DNA of 64,000 bases, from NCBI GenBank assembly GCA_032158125.1, contig JASKOT010000001.1, positions 1,420,124 through 1,484,123 of the forward strand, given 5' to 3'. This DNA comes from Papiliotrema nemorosa. Lineage: Eukaryota > Basidiomycota > Tremellomycetes > Tremellales > Rhynchogastremaceae. Below the pieces are notes generated by a model. It worked only from the letters and a program-made list of their open reading frames with translations. It had not been told where the DNA came from and did no database searches. Below are positions 47,556-57,040 of the stretch, in pieces. Each line of letters opens with the position of its first letter. Positions within the stretch are counted from its first letter, which is position 1. Position numbers and translations under genes: made by a program.

Positions 47556-48747
47556 CTAAGGCTCTGGGGGAGGTTGTACGCCGCCTTCGGCAACCAGCCT
47601 GCCGTACATTTCGGGCCTTCGGTGCTTCCCTAGGTTAAAAGTCCGTTCTTTCCCTTGCTTGCATTCATCCAGATCAATTTCTGCACACACTAGCTCATCA
47701 TCCTCTGTCTTGGACTCGGCTACAATGTGCCCCTCAGGATCGACGATCATGCTGCCAGCAATGAGAGGGTGGATTCCATCATCGACTCCGGTCCTTGCTG
47801 CGGTTACACAAAACACTGCAAGTCAGCTCCATGGCTGACGACCAATCTCATGAGACCAACTCGAATTTGTATACGCATGGGCTTGCACGACGACTGCTCT
47901 TCAGCTACCTCTGCATTATATCCGCAACGGGCTCACGCTTATGATGGAACATGGCTTCTTGGTAGGCTTTTTCGCGAGAAATGTTCTGGTCCCCTCCCCA
48001 GAGCCTCGGCGCATACGCAGTAGTGTTGTAGCCGCAGCATAACAGCTCCACGCCTTGAAGGCCATAGCATCTCCATCCTTCCGCCCAGCGACGATCATTG
48101 CAGAGTAATTGGCCGACAATGGGGGACGAGCCGCCCGCAACTTTCTTGAGCGAGGTCGCTCGAAAGGCGTTGAAGCCCAAATCGCCAGGTAGGAAGTACC
48201 GCTTCTCCAACTGATTTGTGGTCGAAGGATCCAAGTCAAATGGCTCAGTGGTTCCTGGTAAGTGAATCTGCATAATGAGCTCCGAGGTCATGAACGCAAG
48301 ACTCGCCTTTCGGTACTTGTTGAGCACCTCGCCGGTGGTCCCGCTTACATATACAGCTGTATTGTAGCGTTTCCCCTCCTGCCCGGTGTCTTCTCCGTAT
48401 CCAATCTGCACATCGATGTCAAGTTCTCGTGCCCGGGAAAAGAACTCGACGACGTTTTGGCTACGAGTCACAGGTGTATCTTGTGTTTCGAGCTCATAAT
48501 AGCTAGCTAGCTCGGCGTCATCGGTGATATAGTATCGAGGGAAAAAAGTGGTGAAGGTAGTCTCCGCTTCGATTCAGTACGATCACCATGCATGTCATTA
48601 GCTGGACTCACGAAACACGACAAGTTTCACGCCTTGAGCCGCGGCGGCTTCGAGTAGTCGAATGAGCCTGCCCAGGACCTCCTGCCTGGAGCTTGACCGG
48701 TGTACTGCGCCGACTTGGGCTGCTGCTACTTTGATTATACGAGGCAT
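47556..48747 (-). CDS. N-carbamoyl-D-amino-acid hydrolase (nitrilase superfamily)
   Basis: About five exons. The ATG at 48747 opens MPRIIKVAAAQVGAVHRSSS. The three catalytic sites are all visible: Glu in VVFPETTFTTFFPR (joined over an intron near 48600), Lys in KYRKIHLPG (joined over a GC-AG intron, 48268-48306) and Cys in LLCNDRRWAEGWRCYG. Further DCase blocks are LEKRYFLPGDLGFNAF, GVELLCCGYNTTAY, VVVQAHAYTNSMFCVTAART (via an intron with a GTTGGT donor) and FNLGKHRRPEMYGRL. The match in order and spacing is to Agrobacterium D-carbamoylase rather than to beta-ureidopropionase. It would split N-carbamoyl-D-amino acids into D-amino acid, CO2 and ammonia in the cytosol. It is divergent from the hydantoin racemase. 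Confidence 0.92.
48268..48306 (-). other. GC-AG intron within the carbamoylase gene
   Basis: On the minus strand the sequence reads AAG, then GCGAGT..., then TATGCAG. The 39 nt have no stop and are a multiple of three, so they can be read through as 13 extra residues. Removing them gives KYRKIHLPG, exactly the family motif around the catalytic Lys. Confidence 0.75.
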
Positions 48748-48835
48748 AGACTTCCAATCGTTGGTGCAAGCTTGGAATCAAGGTGGAAGATTCAGAAACC
48801 ACTGACCTGGACTGCTTACATGCATGGCGTGAACG

Positions 48836-48878
48836 ACGGCCAAGGTTTGGGGCCGTAAGCGAGCACGGCGAAGGACGG
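48836..48878 (+). promoter_or_regulatory. CGG-rich elements in the carbamoylase/racemase divergent promoter
   Basis: ACGGCC-N9-GGCCGT spans 48836-48856, and a direct CGG-N7-CGG pair spans 48866-48878. Both lie within the 206 bp between the two start codons. They are candidate binding sites for a cluster regulator; no more than sequence resemblance supports this. Confidence 0.35.
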
Positions 48879-48953
48879 CAAACAAAAGACGCCGCTGGAA
48901 TCCCGCATAGTTCATTAACGAGACCGCCTATGCAGACAATCTTGTTGGCTGTC

Positions 48954-49673
48954 ATGTCGAGACCGCTCCGCATCCTCGTTGTCAATCCAAACTCCACAAG
49001 TGCAATCACTGAGGCTCTACGAGGTGTTCTCGGACAGACCTGCCCACCTGATATCGCCCTCACTTTTTTCAACCCTCCAACCGGACCCCCGGGCATCAAA
49101 GACGTCGAAACGGCCAACCAATCTTGCGCAGCCTGTCTGGCAGAATTCACCTCGACATCACCCCGAGTTGATCCATTGGATTATGACGGTGTAGTGATCG
49201 CTTGTTTCTCCACGCACCCTCTCATAGATGCTCTCCGTGGTATTTACGCAGCCAAAGCGCACCATGGACGGGTTCTAGGTATCTATCACGCCGGTGTAGC
49301 CTCAGCTCTCTTGTCTCCCGAGCCATTCGGAATCCTGGCTACCGGTACCGGAGAGAAGCCCAACCTCGTCACCGCTACAGCCGACTTTTTGGGCTCCGCG
49401 GCCTCCTCTCGTTTTGCCGGCGTCCTCACGACAGGCCTGCAGGTGGTCGAGCTTCAGGAAGGAGATCAGAAAAGGGTTGAAGCGGGGATGAAGGACACGA
49501 CAAGGCGACTAATCGCAAAGGGAGCTCGGACTCTGATTTTTGGGTGTGCCGGAATGAGCGGAATGGAGCCGTGGGTCAGATCAGCGGCAGAGGAGCAGGG
49601 CTGTCCTGTCAGAATAGTAGATGGAGCCAAGTCTGGAGTACATATGCTAGCGGCGATGATTCGTGCGGGCTAG
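48954..49673 (+). CDS. Asp/Glu/hydantoin racemase family protein (Dcg1-like)
   Basis: Single-exon gene of 239 residues from the ATG at 48954 (MSRPLRILVVNPNSTSAITE); an ATG at 48930 is also possible. The start motif LVVNPNSTSAITEALR, the first catalytic Cys in VVIACFSTHPLIDALR and the second in LIFGCAGMSGMEPW identify the hydantoin racemase branch of the two-cysteine racemases. GILATGTGEKPNLV and VDGAKSGVHMLAAM also fit. The enzyme would interconvert D- and L-5-substituted hydantoins so the D-specific enzymes can use both. S. cerevisiae DCG1, of the same family, sits in the DAL cluster. Intron-less, unlike its neighbours. Confidence 0.92.
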   Translation: MSRPLRILVVNPNSTSAITEALRGVLGQTCPPDIALTFFNPPTGPPGIKDVETANQSCAACLAEFTSTSPRVDPLDYDGVVIACFSTHPLIDALRGIYAAKAHHGRVLGIYHAGVASALLSPEPFGILATGTGEKPNLVTATADFLGSAASSRFAGVLTTGLQVVELQEGDQKRVEAGMKDTTRRLIAKGARTLIFGCAGMSGMEPWVRSAAEEQGCPVRIVDGAKSGVHMLAAMIRAG

Positions 49674-49687
49674 ATACATATGTAAAG

Positions 49688-52003
49688 TCAGGATGAGAAC
49701 ATGCCGGAAAGGTTCCCCAAGTCAAAGTCCATCATCCCGTTCCAATCCCAGACCATCTGCTGCTCCATGCCGCCCAAAGCTGTCGCTTGCAATGGCTCGG
49801 CTAAAAAGGCAGTGTCCAGTAACAGAGCAGTCGCATCTGTATTGGTACCGAGCAGTGCGTGGACAAGAGGCTGATGCTCGTTCATGGCTTTCAGCCGTCC
49901 CGCCATCAACTTGGCGCGAGACAAGCCGGGCGCAGCAATGTCCCAACCGTACTCGGAGTGAAGGCGACCAAGGGCTCCGACCAAACGAGACAGGAGACGC
50001 ATCGCCTCCTGATTGAGAGCACCCGCAGACGCCATCGATAACCTTATTAAAGAAGACACCGAAGATGACAGGATGTGACCAGCATCTATAGTCAGAGCAC
50101 ATTGACGGATGCCCCACTCACATATCAGCCAGTACCCATCGACGTCATCCGCGTCAAACCGTTCCACGAAATCAACCAAGTCGTGAAAGTATTTCAGATC
50201 CGACGAGTTGGGCTCGAAAGAGGAGGAAAGACCATGGTGTAACTCGAGGCATATGCGCGTGAGCATGCACCGAAAGCCAAGCAGATGAACGAGCATCGAG
50301 CCTGTTCATCAATGAGAGCTACCGTCGCAGAGAGAGATAGGCTTACTGACGCCGGTGGCTCGCAAAGCCATACCAGTCATGTGCGGGCGCCAACGATCCA
50401 TCAGTCCGGTGGAGCTCTTCAAAAGCTCCTTGACATCGGCCACCCGCGCAGTCGTCTCTCTTTTCATGCTACCAAGTGTACAGCATGTTCGCTGAAGCCG
50501 ATGGACCAGTGTGGACAGCTCGCACATGGTGAGAAAGGCGAAGGAAGAATCGCTAGAAGCTGATTCAAAGGTGCAAGCCGCATCGAGAAGGGCGCCTTTA
50601 TCGGGTAAAGGCACGGTTGTATTGTGTACCTGCATGTGTGACGGTCGAGAGTTCACTGGGTCGTCAACAAATACCCATAGATTGTACGCACAGAAGCTCA
50701 TCCATCCATCATGTATGCTTAGCATCCACCACAGGCGAATCCGCAGCTCCTGTTCCCACATCGGTATGACCCAGCTCTTTGGCGACATGTGCATACCGAG
50801 TACCTGGGCCAGCGCAATGGTCTATGCAATCAGTCGTCTGATGGCTTCAACGATGTCAGACTGACCTTCGCCAGCAACATGTAGCTGGCCCTACTGCTGT
50901 TCACGCCTCTCATACCCAAATCCAATACCGCTGCTGCAACGCCCGACAGATTGTTCTCCCCAAGTCCGGCATAGCTGATCTCCAACATACCAGCCACTGG
51001 TGCAGCTAATTCTCGAGTCCGCTTTGAATGGGAGAGTGCTGTCGCGACGATACTGCCAAGGAGCAGGGGGATGTGTGTATCGGTAGGGCCTTGGGGTAGT
51101 ATAGGGATTGCCGGGTGTACTTGCTTGTGGTAAAGGTTGTACAGCTCGGTAGGTGTAAGGTGTAGGGCATGGTTCCGGAGCAAAGCGTGTATATGTGTGA
51201 GGGCTACAGCTCCTGCGGTCGGATGTCGAAAGGCTGACGGTTTTAATACGGGTCTATGCCAGACTCACCCTCGGGTTTGGGGTCCATGACTACAAAGATC
51301 GGTCTCTTGGGATCTTGCGACTGCAATCAGCCAACTATCACGGCAGTGTACTTTACTATCTGTTTGACGTGGGGCCGTCCATCATCCTCGCTATCACCTC
51401 CCTCTCCGATGGGCAACAAGTCGTCCGTCAGGACCACGGTCAAGACTGCGTATCAGCTGCCATGATCCTAAGATGCTCACCATGTGCATCATATCTGTCT
51501 GACTTTGCAAGATTATCAAAAGAAGAGAGCTCGGTGGGGGAAAGTCTTCGGTGTCTTGTTGATTGGGCAGAAGATGGATTAGGCGAGGGATCACGACCGC
51601 GGTCTGGAGACTGCGAACGCCGGTCGTCCAGTACAGATTCGGATCGTGAGCTCCTACCTCGACGAGAAGCGCTCCCTCTGGGTGACGAGACTTCCTCATG
51701 AGGATCCTCCGACGGAGCATTGGTGGATGCACGGGGTTTGCGAGGGGGTGGGGCGGCATCGAATGTACACGGTCTCCCGCCTTCCGCACAAAGCAAGCAC
51801 GGTGGTCCACTTGCATCAATTGTGCAGCGAGCTTTGGCACGACGACAGCGGTCACATGGGCGACTGCGTCGGCTACGAGGAGGTCTACCGGCGCTTGTGG
51901 AGCTCTCGCGTACGAATGAGGTCGGTGGTGGGGGTATAGCGAACGACGTCCCAGCGGGGGCGATGACGGGTGATGCTGCGACTCGGGCATCTATGCTGTC
52001 CAT
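49688..52003 (-). CDS. Zn2Cys6 transcription factor (second regulator in the cluster)
   Basis: About seven exons. The first exon (ATG at 52003) has a full zinc cluster, RPCDRCRRAKARCT then GPPCLLCAEGGRPCTF, preceded by a basic stretch and followed by a long Ser/Arg/Pro-rich linker. Later exons form the fungal regulatory domain: HLTPTELYNLYHKQVHPAIP, LLLGSIVATALSHSKRTREL, LAQVLGMHMSPKSWVIPMWE, QELRIRLWWMLSIHDGW, and MTGMALRATGVS. The C-terminus MEQQMVWDWNGMMDFDLGNL is acidic and hydrophobic, like an activation domain. The regulatory-domain pattern resembles transcription factors of fungal nitrogen and xenobiotic catabolism. Its place between the racemase and D-amino-acid oxidase suggests it controls the cluster. 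The stop is 14 bp from the racemase stop. Confidence 0.9.
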
Positions 52004-52300
52004 CTTGCCATCGCAGAATGATGGTACAGAGCTCGATCAGTGTCGTGGTTCTGTTGACAGAAGTGCGATTGGGTATGCAAAGTGGAACAGAATGACGGAG
52101 AAGAAACAATTTGCTACCCGCGTTGTTGTACATGAGGGAATCTCACCCAGCCATGAATCGGGATCGCTGCGGCAGACGAAAAGATACCCAGTTATAACGG
52201 CTGTCAGATCGACAGGTCTCTGGTGCACATGCAATGCGAGATCCATAATGACATTGAAGTGTTAGAGCCAGAACCTAACCAGAACCGCATAAAGCCTCAC

Positions 52301-53510
52301 CTAAAGCCTCGCCAGATCCCCGTTCAACCCTTCCGCAATCAGTCCAGTCACATCTTCAGCGCAGCCCCAACAGCTCTGCCAGCCTGCGCCTCCGTGACCG
52401 TAATTGTACGCCACAGACACATTCTCACCTGCAAGCTGTATGCTTTGGCCCATCTCTAGTCTAACTCCTCCTCTCCTACTCGGACGAAATCCGACCAGGT
52501 GATCGATCACGATCGATTGAACATCACCCAGTGCTTTAGAATGTGCAGGTGGGAGCGATGGGCAGATCTCTACCGCGCGGCGGGCAATGTCCTTCTTGGT
52601 GGCCTCATCGGCGTACGGTGCCCAGCTGTCCACCTCGCGAGTCCCGCCAATGATCACCTCTCCGTTGGACCGAGGTATCACATATGTCCGCTCTCCACCT
52701 TCGGCTCCGTCCAGACTACCCACCTGCCGGGTGAATCCTTCACGGACCCAAGAGGCTTTGACTCTGATCACTTGGCCCCGAGTCGGATAAACCAGACTGT
52801 CCTCAACTCCTCCCAGTGTACGAGCTCCCAAGCCAGCGCAAACAACGACAGATCTAGGCGTGGTCCCGAGCATGGCGAGCAGAAGAGGAGACGCTAGATC
52901 GTCGAGACTATTGATTCGCGCGCGATGGATACGTCCGCCCAGAACCTCTATCCGCTTGACCAATCTTGCTAGGTAGGTTGATGGTGTCATGGTGAGAGAG
53001 GTGAAAGATATCGAGTGATCAGGTTTGAACGGCACATCGAGTCGGTTGACATCGTTGACAACAAACTGCCTTCAGCCGAAACGGCGATAGATGTCACTTA
53101 CGTTTGGATGGTCTTCGTATATCTTCAAGTGCTTGGTCTCCCCAACGTAATATTCTGTTTGTTTGATCATCATGAGACCGGTCTTCTCCCCATCGCGCTG
53201 CCATTCCTCCATCATGATGCGCAACGCTGAACATGAGCAATGCCTCAAATAGCGACTCACTGGAAAGATCCCATCGTCGCTGTCTGTGATCACCATCATC
53301 GGCAAAACTCAGATGGTGAGCGCCAGCGATGGTGGAAGCGTACATGGGATCAAGCGGATCCGAGGGAAGATGGTCTGCAACCACATGGATGGGTATACGT
53401 CGTCGTCTGATGGGCGCGGATTCGAGCAAGCGAATAGCCGTGCTCAGACCAATGATACCAGCGCCAATGACCACGATGGGTCGAGTCCATTGCTTAGTGG
53501 AAGCGGACAT
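52301..53510 (-). CDS. D-amino-acid oxidase, peroxisomal
   Basis: Three exons; ATG at 53510 ([18 protein letters not shown]). The FAD-binding motif [19 protein letters not shown] is at the N-terminus. Next come [31 protein letters not shown] and [27 protein letters not shown], then [32 protein letters not shown] (substrate-carboxylate Arg region) and [15 protein letters not shown], all classic DAAO blocks. The protein ends ARL, which fits the PTS1 peroxisomal consensus. It converts D-amino acids to 2-oxo acids, ammonia and H2O2. In this cluster it is the last step after the D-carbamoylase. It is divergent from the hydantoinase. Confidence 0.93.
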
Positions 53511-53798
53511 GAGGTCGGTGTTCGAGCACGATCTGGACAACGAACATGTTTCTGTCAATAACACTTTGCTACACAATATCTCCGTCCAGGGCAGGCTAGA
53601 GCCCCATAGGCTGCGCTCACGGTATCACGCCGTGGGAGCGGTTTATGCCCCGGCGGGGACCGGCATCGGTTTGACAACTTGGCCTTTTGCCGTTCGCCGG
53701 TTCCTCGCCGTACAAGCGACACTGTGACCTGTTAGAAGACTTCAACCATGCTTCAGCACATCCACTCTTCGTGTCGACCAGCACATCTGTTTACTTTG
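53511..53798. promoter_or_regulatory. Divergent promoter of D-amino-acid oxidase and hydantoinase
   Basis: Within 288 bp there are two CGG-N7-CCG elements: the palindrome CACGG-N7-CCGTG at 53618-53634 and CGGTTCCTCGCCG at 53698-53710. The spacing matches the sites at 36405, 41368 and 45174. This is consistent with common control by a Zn2Cys6 factor. Confidence 0.5.
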
Positions 53799-55544
53799 AT
53801 GAGCCCTTTCGAGTTTGACCTGATCGTGAAAAACGGCATCGTAGTCACCGCTTCGGTGAGTGTTTTGGAACCCCACGCCAGTCATGCATTGAGAAGCAGG
53901 ACGAGACCGCATGCGATATCGGAATCAAGGACGGGATCGTCACTTGTCTTGCGCGAGGGTTGGTTGGGGGTCCATCATGTCGTGTCATCGATGCTGAGGG
54001 AGGCTATGTGACAGTGAGTAGCCCCTATAGCGACAACCCTAGCGCTCACGCCATCTAGCCTGGCGGTGTGGATTCGCATGTTCACATTGGTCAATCTGCA
54101 TCTGGCGCTCGCTCCGCAGACGACTGGACGACAGGGACTCGAGGTGCCATCTCGGGAGGTACTACAACGGTGATAGCTTTTGCCGTTCAAGCCAAAGGTA
54201 AAAAAGTCATGCCCGCGGTGGAGGCGTACTACGAGCTGGCCAAGGACAAGACATACTGCGATTATTCGTACCATGCCATCATCACCGACCCCACAGAAGA
54301 GGTAGTCCGGAAAGAGGTCCCGGAAATGGTCAAGTTTGGCATCACGAGTATAAAGGTGAGCTGAAGCAAGTATCTAGCTAAAGCCAAGGTGTACATGACA
54401 TACCCCCTGATGAAGCTTGACGATCGCCAGATGCTCGATATCCTTGCGGCTGCTCGACAGCAAGGAGTCACCACCATGGTACACGCAGAGAATTCGGACA
54501 TTATCAACTGGATGACGGATCGTCTCATCGCTCAAGGCTTGGTCGATCCAGAACATCATGGCACCGCTCGTCCGCCTATCGTAGAGGATGAGGCTACCAA
54601 TCGGGCCATTTGCTTAGCAGAGGTGGTAGACGCTCCAATGTTGTTGGTCCATGTCAGTACCAAGGATAGTACTCGTGCTATCAGGCGGGCTCAAGGACGA
54701 GGATTGCCTCTGTATGGAGAAACATGTCCTCACTTCGCTCTTCTCACGGCGGAGAAGATGCGGGCGCCGGGCTTCGAAGGGTACGTCAAGGTGGTATCTG
54801 ACTGACTGACAGTGCAAAATGCATATGCGCACCACCCCTCCGATCAGATCCTATGGATCCAGCGGGCATCTGGGAAGGCCTGGCAAACGGTACCTACACG
54901 ACCTGGTCTTCGGATCACGCTCCGTACAACTACGACGACCCACAAGGCAAACAGCTCGGTCTTTCCGCCGCAAATAATCCTACAGGCAACAAACGGGGCA
55001 ATGCATTCAGGGTGCCAAATGGGCTACCGGGTGTCTGCACAAGGTCACCGCTGCTATGGAGTGAAGGAGTAATCAAGGGTCGTATCTCGCGTCAACGGTT
55101 TGTCGAACTCAACTCGTCCAACGCCGCCAAGCTTTACGGTGAGTCAATGGTTCAAGTAACTCAGCTCAAAGTCAGGCATGTATCCTCAAAAGGGGACAAT
55201 TCAGCCTGGTTCCGATGCTGATCTGGTCATATGGAGGCCAGATGCAGCTCGGAAACCGCTCATCATCACTCAGTCTATGATGCATCATGGAGCGGACTAT
55301 ACTCCATACGAGGGTATGGAAATTCAAGATTGGCCAAAGACAGTGATCCTTCGCGGCGTTGTCGCATACGACGGGGATACCAACACGGTGTTGAGTCAAG
55401 TGGGAGATGGGAGTTTCATCAAACGTGGCCTCAGCTCCCTTCCGTGAGTGCTTATTGCCGAGTAGACTGCACTAGCTGACCTTCAGCGGTCCCAAGGGAA
55501 GATCTGATCAATGGCTGAATGATTTCAACCCATATGCTGGGTAG
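53799..55544 (+). CDS. Dihydropyrimidinase / D-hydantoinase
   Basis: Seven exons; the ATG at 53799 (MSPFEFDLIVKNGIVVTAS) fits the family better than the upstream one at 53748. Metal and catalytic residues are visible: GGVDSHVHIGQ (HxH), the carboxylated Lys in FGITSIKVYMTYP (joined at an intron), VHAENSD, LLVHVSTKDS, YGETCPHFALL and WSSDHAPYNYDDPQGK with the conserved Asp. The second half has NGLPGVCTRSPLLWSEGVIK, SSNAAKLYGMYPQKGTIQPG and SDADLVIWRPD. It hydrolyses 5,6-dihydropyrimidines or 5-monosubstituted hydantoins to N-carbamoyl amino acids. The nearby racemase, D-carbamoylase and D-amino-acid oxidase make the D-hydantoinase role likely here. Confidence 0.93.
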
Positions 55545-55629
55545 GCATTGCACCGCTCAGCTGCAGTCGATACATTCTGTACTATTGCTACAATCAGATA
55601 TGACGGTGGTCGCAAACCTTAGCGGGCAT

Positions 55630-56174
55630 CTACCAGTTCAGTCCTGCCTTTTTGCCCGCTTCCTTGGCCACGTTGCCAGCTCCAGCATCCTGGCTGCCAC
55701 CGACAGGGCTGCCGGCATTGGCATTGTTGCCATTGGCACTCCCATTGCCGTTGTCTTTGGCATTACCATTGCCATTTGCGGACGGGTTACCGTTTCCATT
55801 CCCATTGCCCGTTGCAGATGGGTTGCCGTTGCCGTTGCCGTTGTCGCTGAATTCGGGTGAGCCATTGCCTGCCACATCAGCGGGTAGCCGAGCGAGAAAT
55901 TCATCACTCACCGTTGGCTGAGCCGTTACCCGAGTCATTCACTTGGCCATTGCCATTTCCGCTGTTCTCAATGTCTGGCGAGCCTGTCACCGATCAGTCT
56001 TGTGACGCGTATAAACGAAATGGACGTACCAACGGCGTTTCCGCTCAGGAGTCCTCCGCTGAGAATGTCGAGGTCGCCCCCTCGGATCTCGCAGCCTCGC
56101 TCAGTGATAGGAGCCGCCGATGCCCCCAGTGCAAGAGCGAGCATGAGAGCGGAGACCGATGCAGCGAAACGCAT
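55630..56174 (-). CDS. Small secreted Asn/Gly-repeat protein
   Basis: Three exons from the ATG at 56174. A signal peptide (MRFAASVSALMLALALGASA) is followed by APITERGCEIRGGDLDILSG. Splicing at about 56027-55982 and 55910-55868 gives a mature region made of NGNGN repeats mixed with PSATGN and PSANGN units, then an Ala/Gly tail ending GNVAKEAGKKAGLNW. Residues are almost all Asn, Gly, Ser, Ala and Pro, and one Cys remains in the mature part. Likely a cell-surface or extracellular structural peptide; no GPI signal is evident. Function unknown. Repeat copy number may vary between strains. Confidence 0.7.
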
Positions 56175-57040
56175 GGTGATTGTCGAGGTCGCGGCTTTAC
56201 AAATGGAAGACTGGAAGACTGGAAGTTGGCGATAAACAGCGGGTGGTTCGATTCTTGAATAGCAACAACGGCTTCTCTTATGCCTTTTCAACGCCGATTG
56301 CGTCTTATTGTCATGCTACTCCACCTACATGATATCATCATAGTCACACGACTCATCGAACAGTATCCCCGAATCTGCTAGTGCTAAGAGCTCCACTTGA
56401 TGATCATTGTTCGACATGTAATCCAAAAGCGCCGTTATTGGCTAAGAGCCTGGTCAATATTGTTGCCGCTAACAGATTATGATCGGAGTGAAGACCGTCA
56501 TTTGCAGCGAGATTAGTACCAGCTCGAACGTTTGATTGTTGACATCTTCAGGTAAACGATCGGTGGTGCGATTGATTGCTCGGATTGCTCGGGGAACGAG
56601 CAATCGCTGACAGGATGCGGGTTTCAGGGCAGTTCCACTTTGCTGGAATGAACTGCCGACGGAGAAGCGCTAAATCGATCTACGGAGTCGGGATTACCGT
56701 GACGGTCAATTTATCATGTCAGACATTTGCGGGAACGCTAAATGTCGCTGAGCAGGGTTCCCGTGTAACGCTCGTCCACCATTCCGGCGAGCATCTCGTT
56801 TCATCGCTAGGTTTTCTGCGACTCCGTGGTGCATGTGACGGTCAAGCTAGTCCATGCGTGACAACCACGTTGACTGCGTTAGCTAAGCACAGAATCGATC
56901 ACCGATCACTAACTGGACCGGGTATGACGGCTTGAGGTTGAGCTCAGCGTCATTCATGACTTTGCGGATCACTCAAAATCATTGGACTCACCCAGGAGCC
57001 CTCTTCCTCATCTCCCTCAGCCCGAGCGCGGCGAACCGCT
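56175..57040. other. Intergenic, no gene recognised
   Basis: This 866-bp stretch separates divergent genes for the repeat protein and the lipase. A 119-codon frame at 56576-56935 has no recognisable domain and no splice partners. Confidence 0.4.

Noticed and set aside
55638..55921. Hydrophobic frame (many Leu and Pro) opposite the Asn/Gly-repeat protein
   Set aside because: It is the other-strand reading of the NGNGN repeats. The minus-strand gene has a signal peptide and consistent splice sites.
56576..56935. A 119-codon frame between the repeat protein and the lipase
   Set aside because: No signal peptide, domain or partner exon was found, and a frame this long can occur by chance here.
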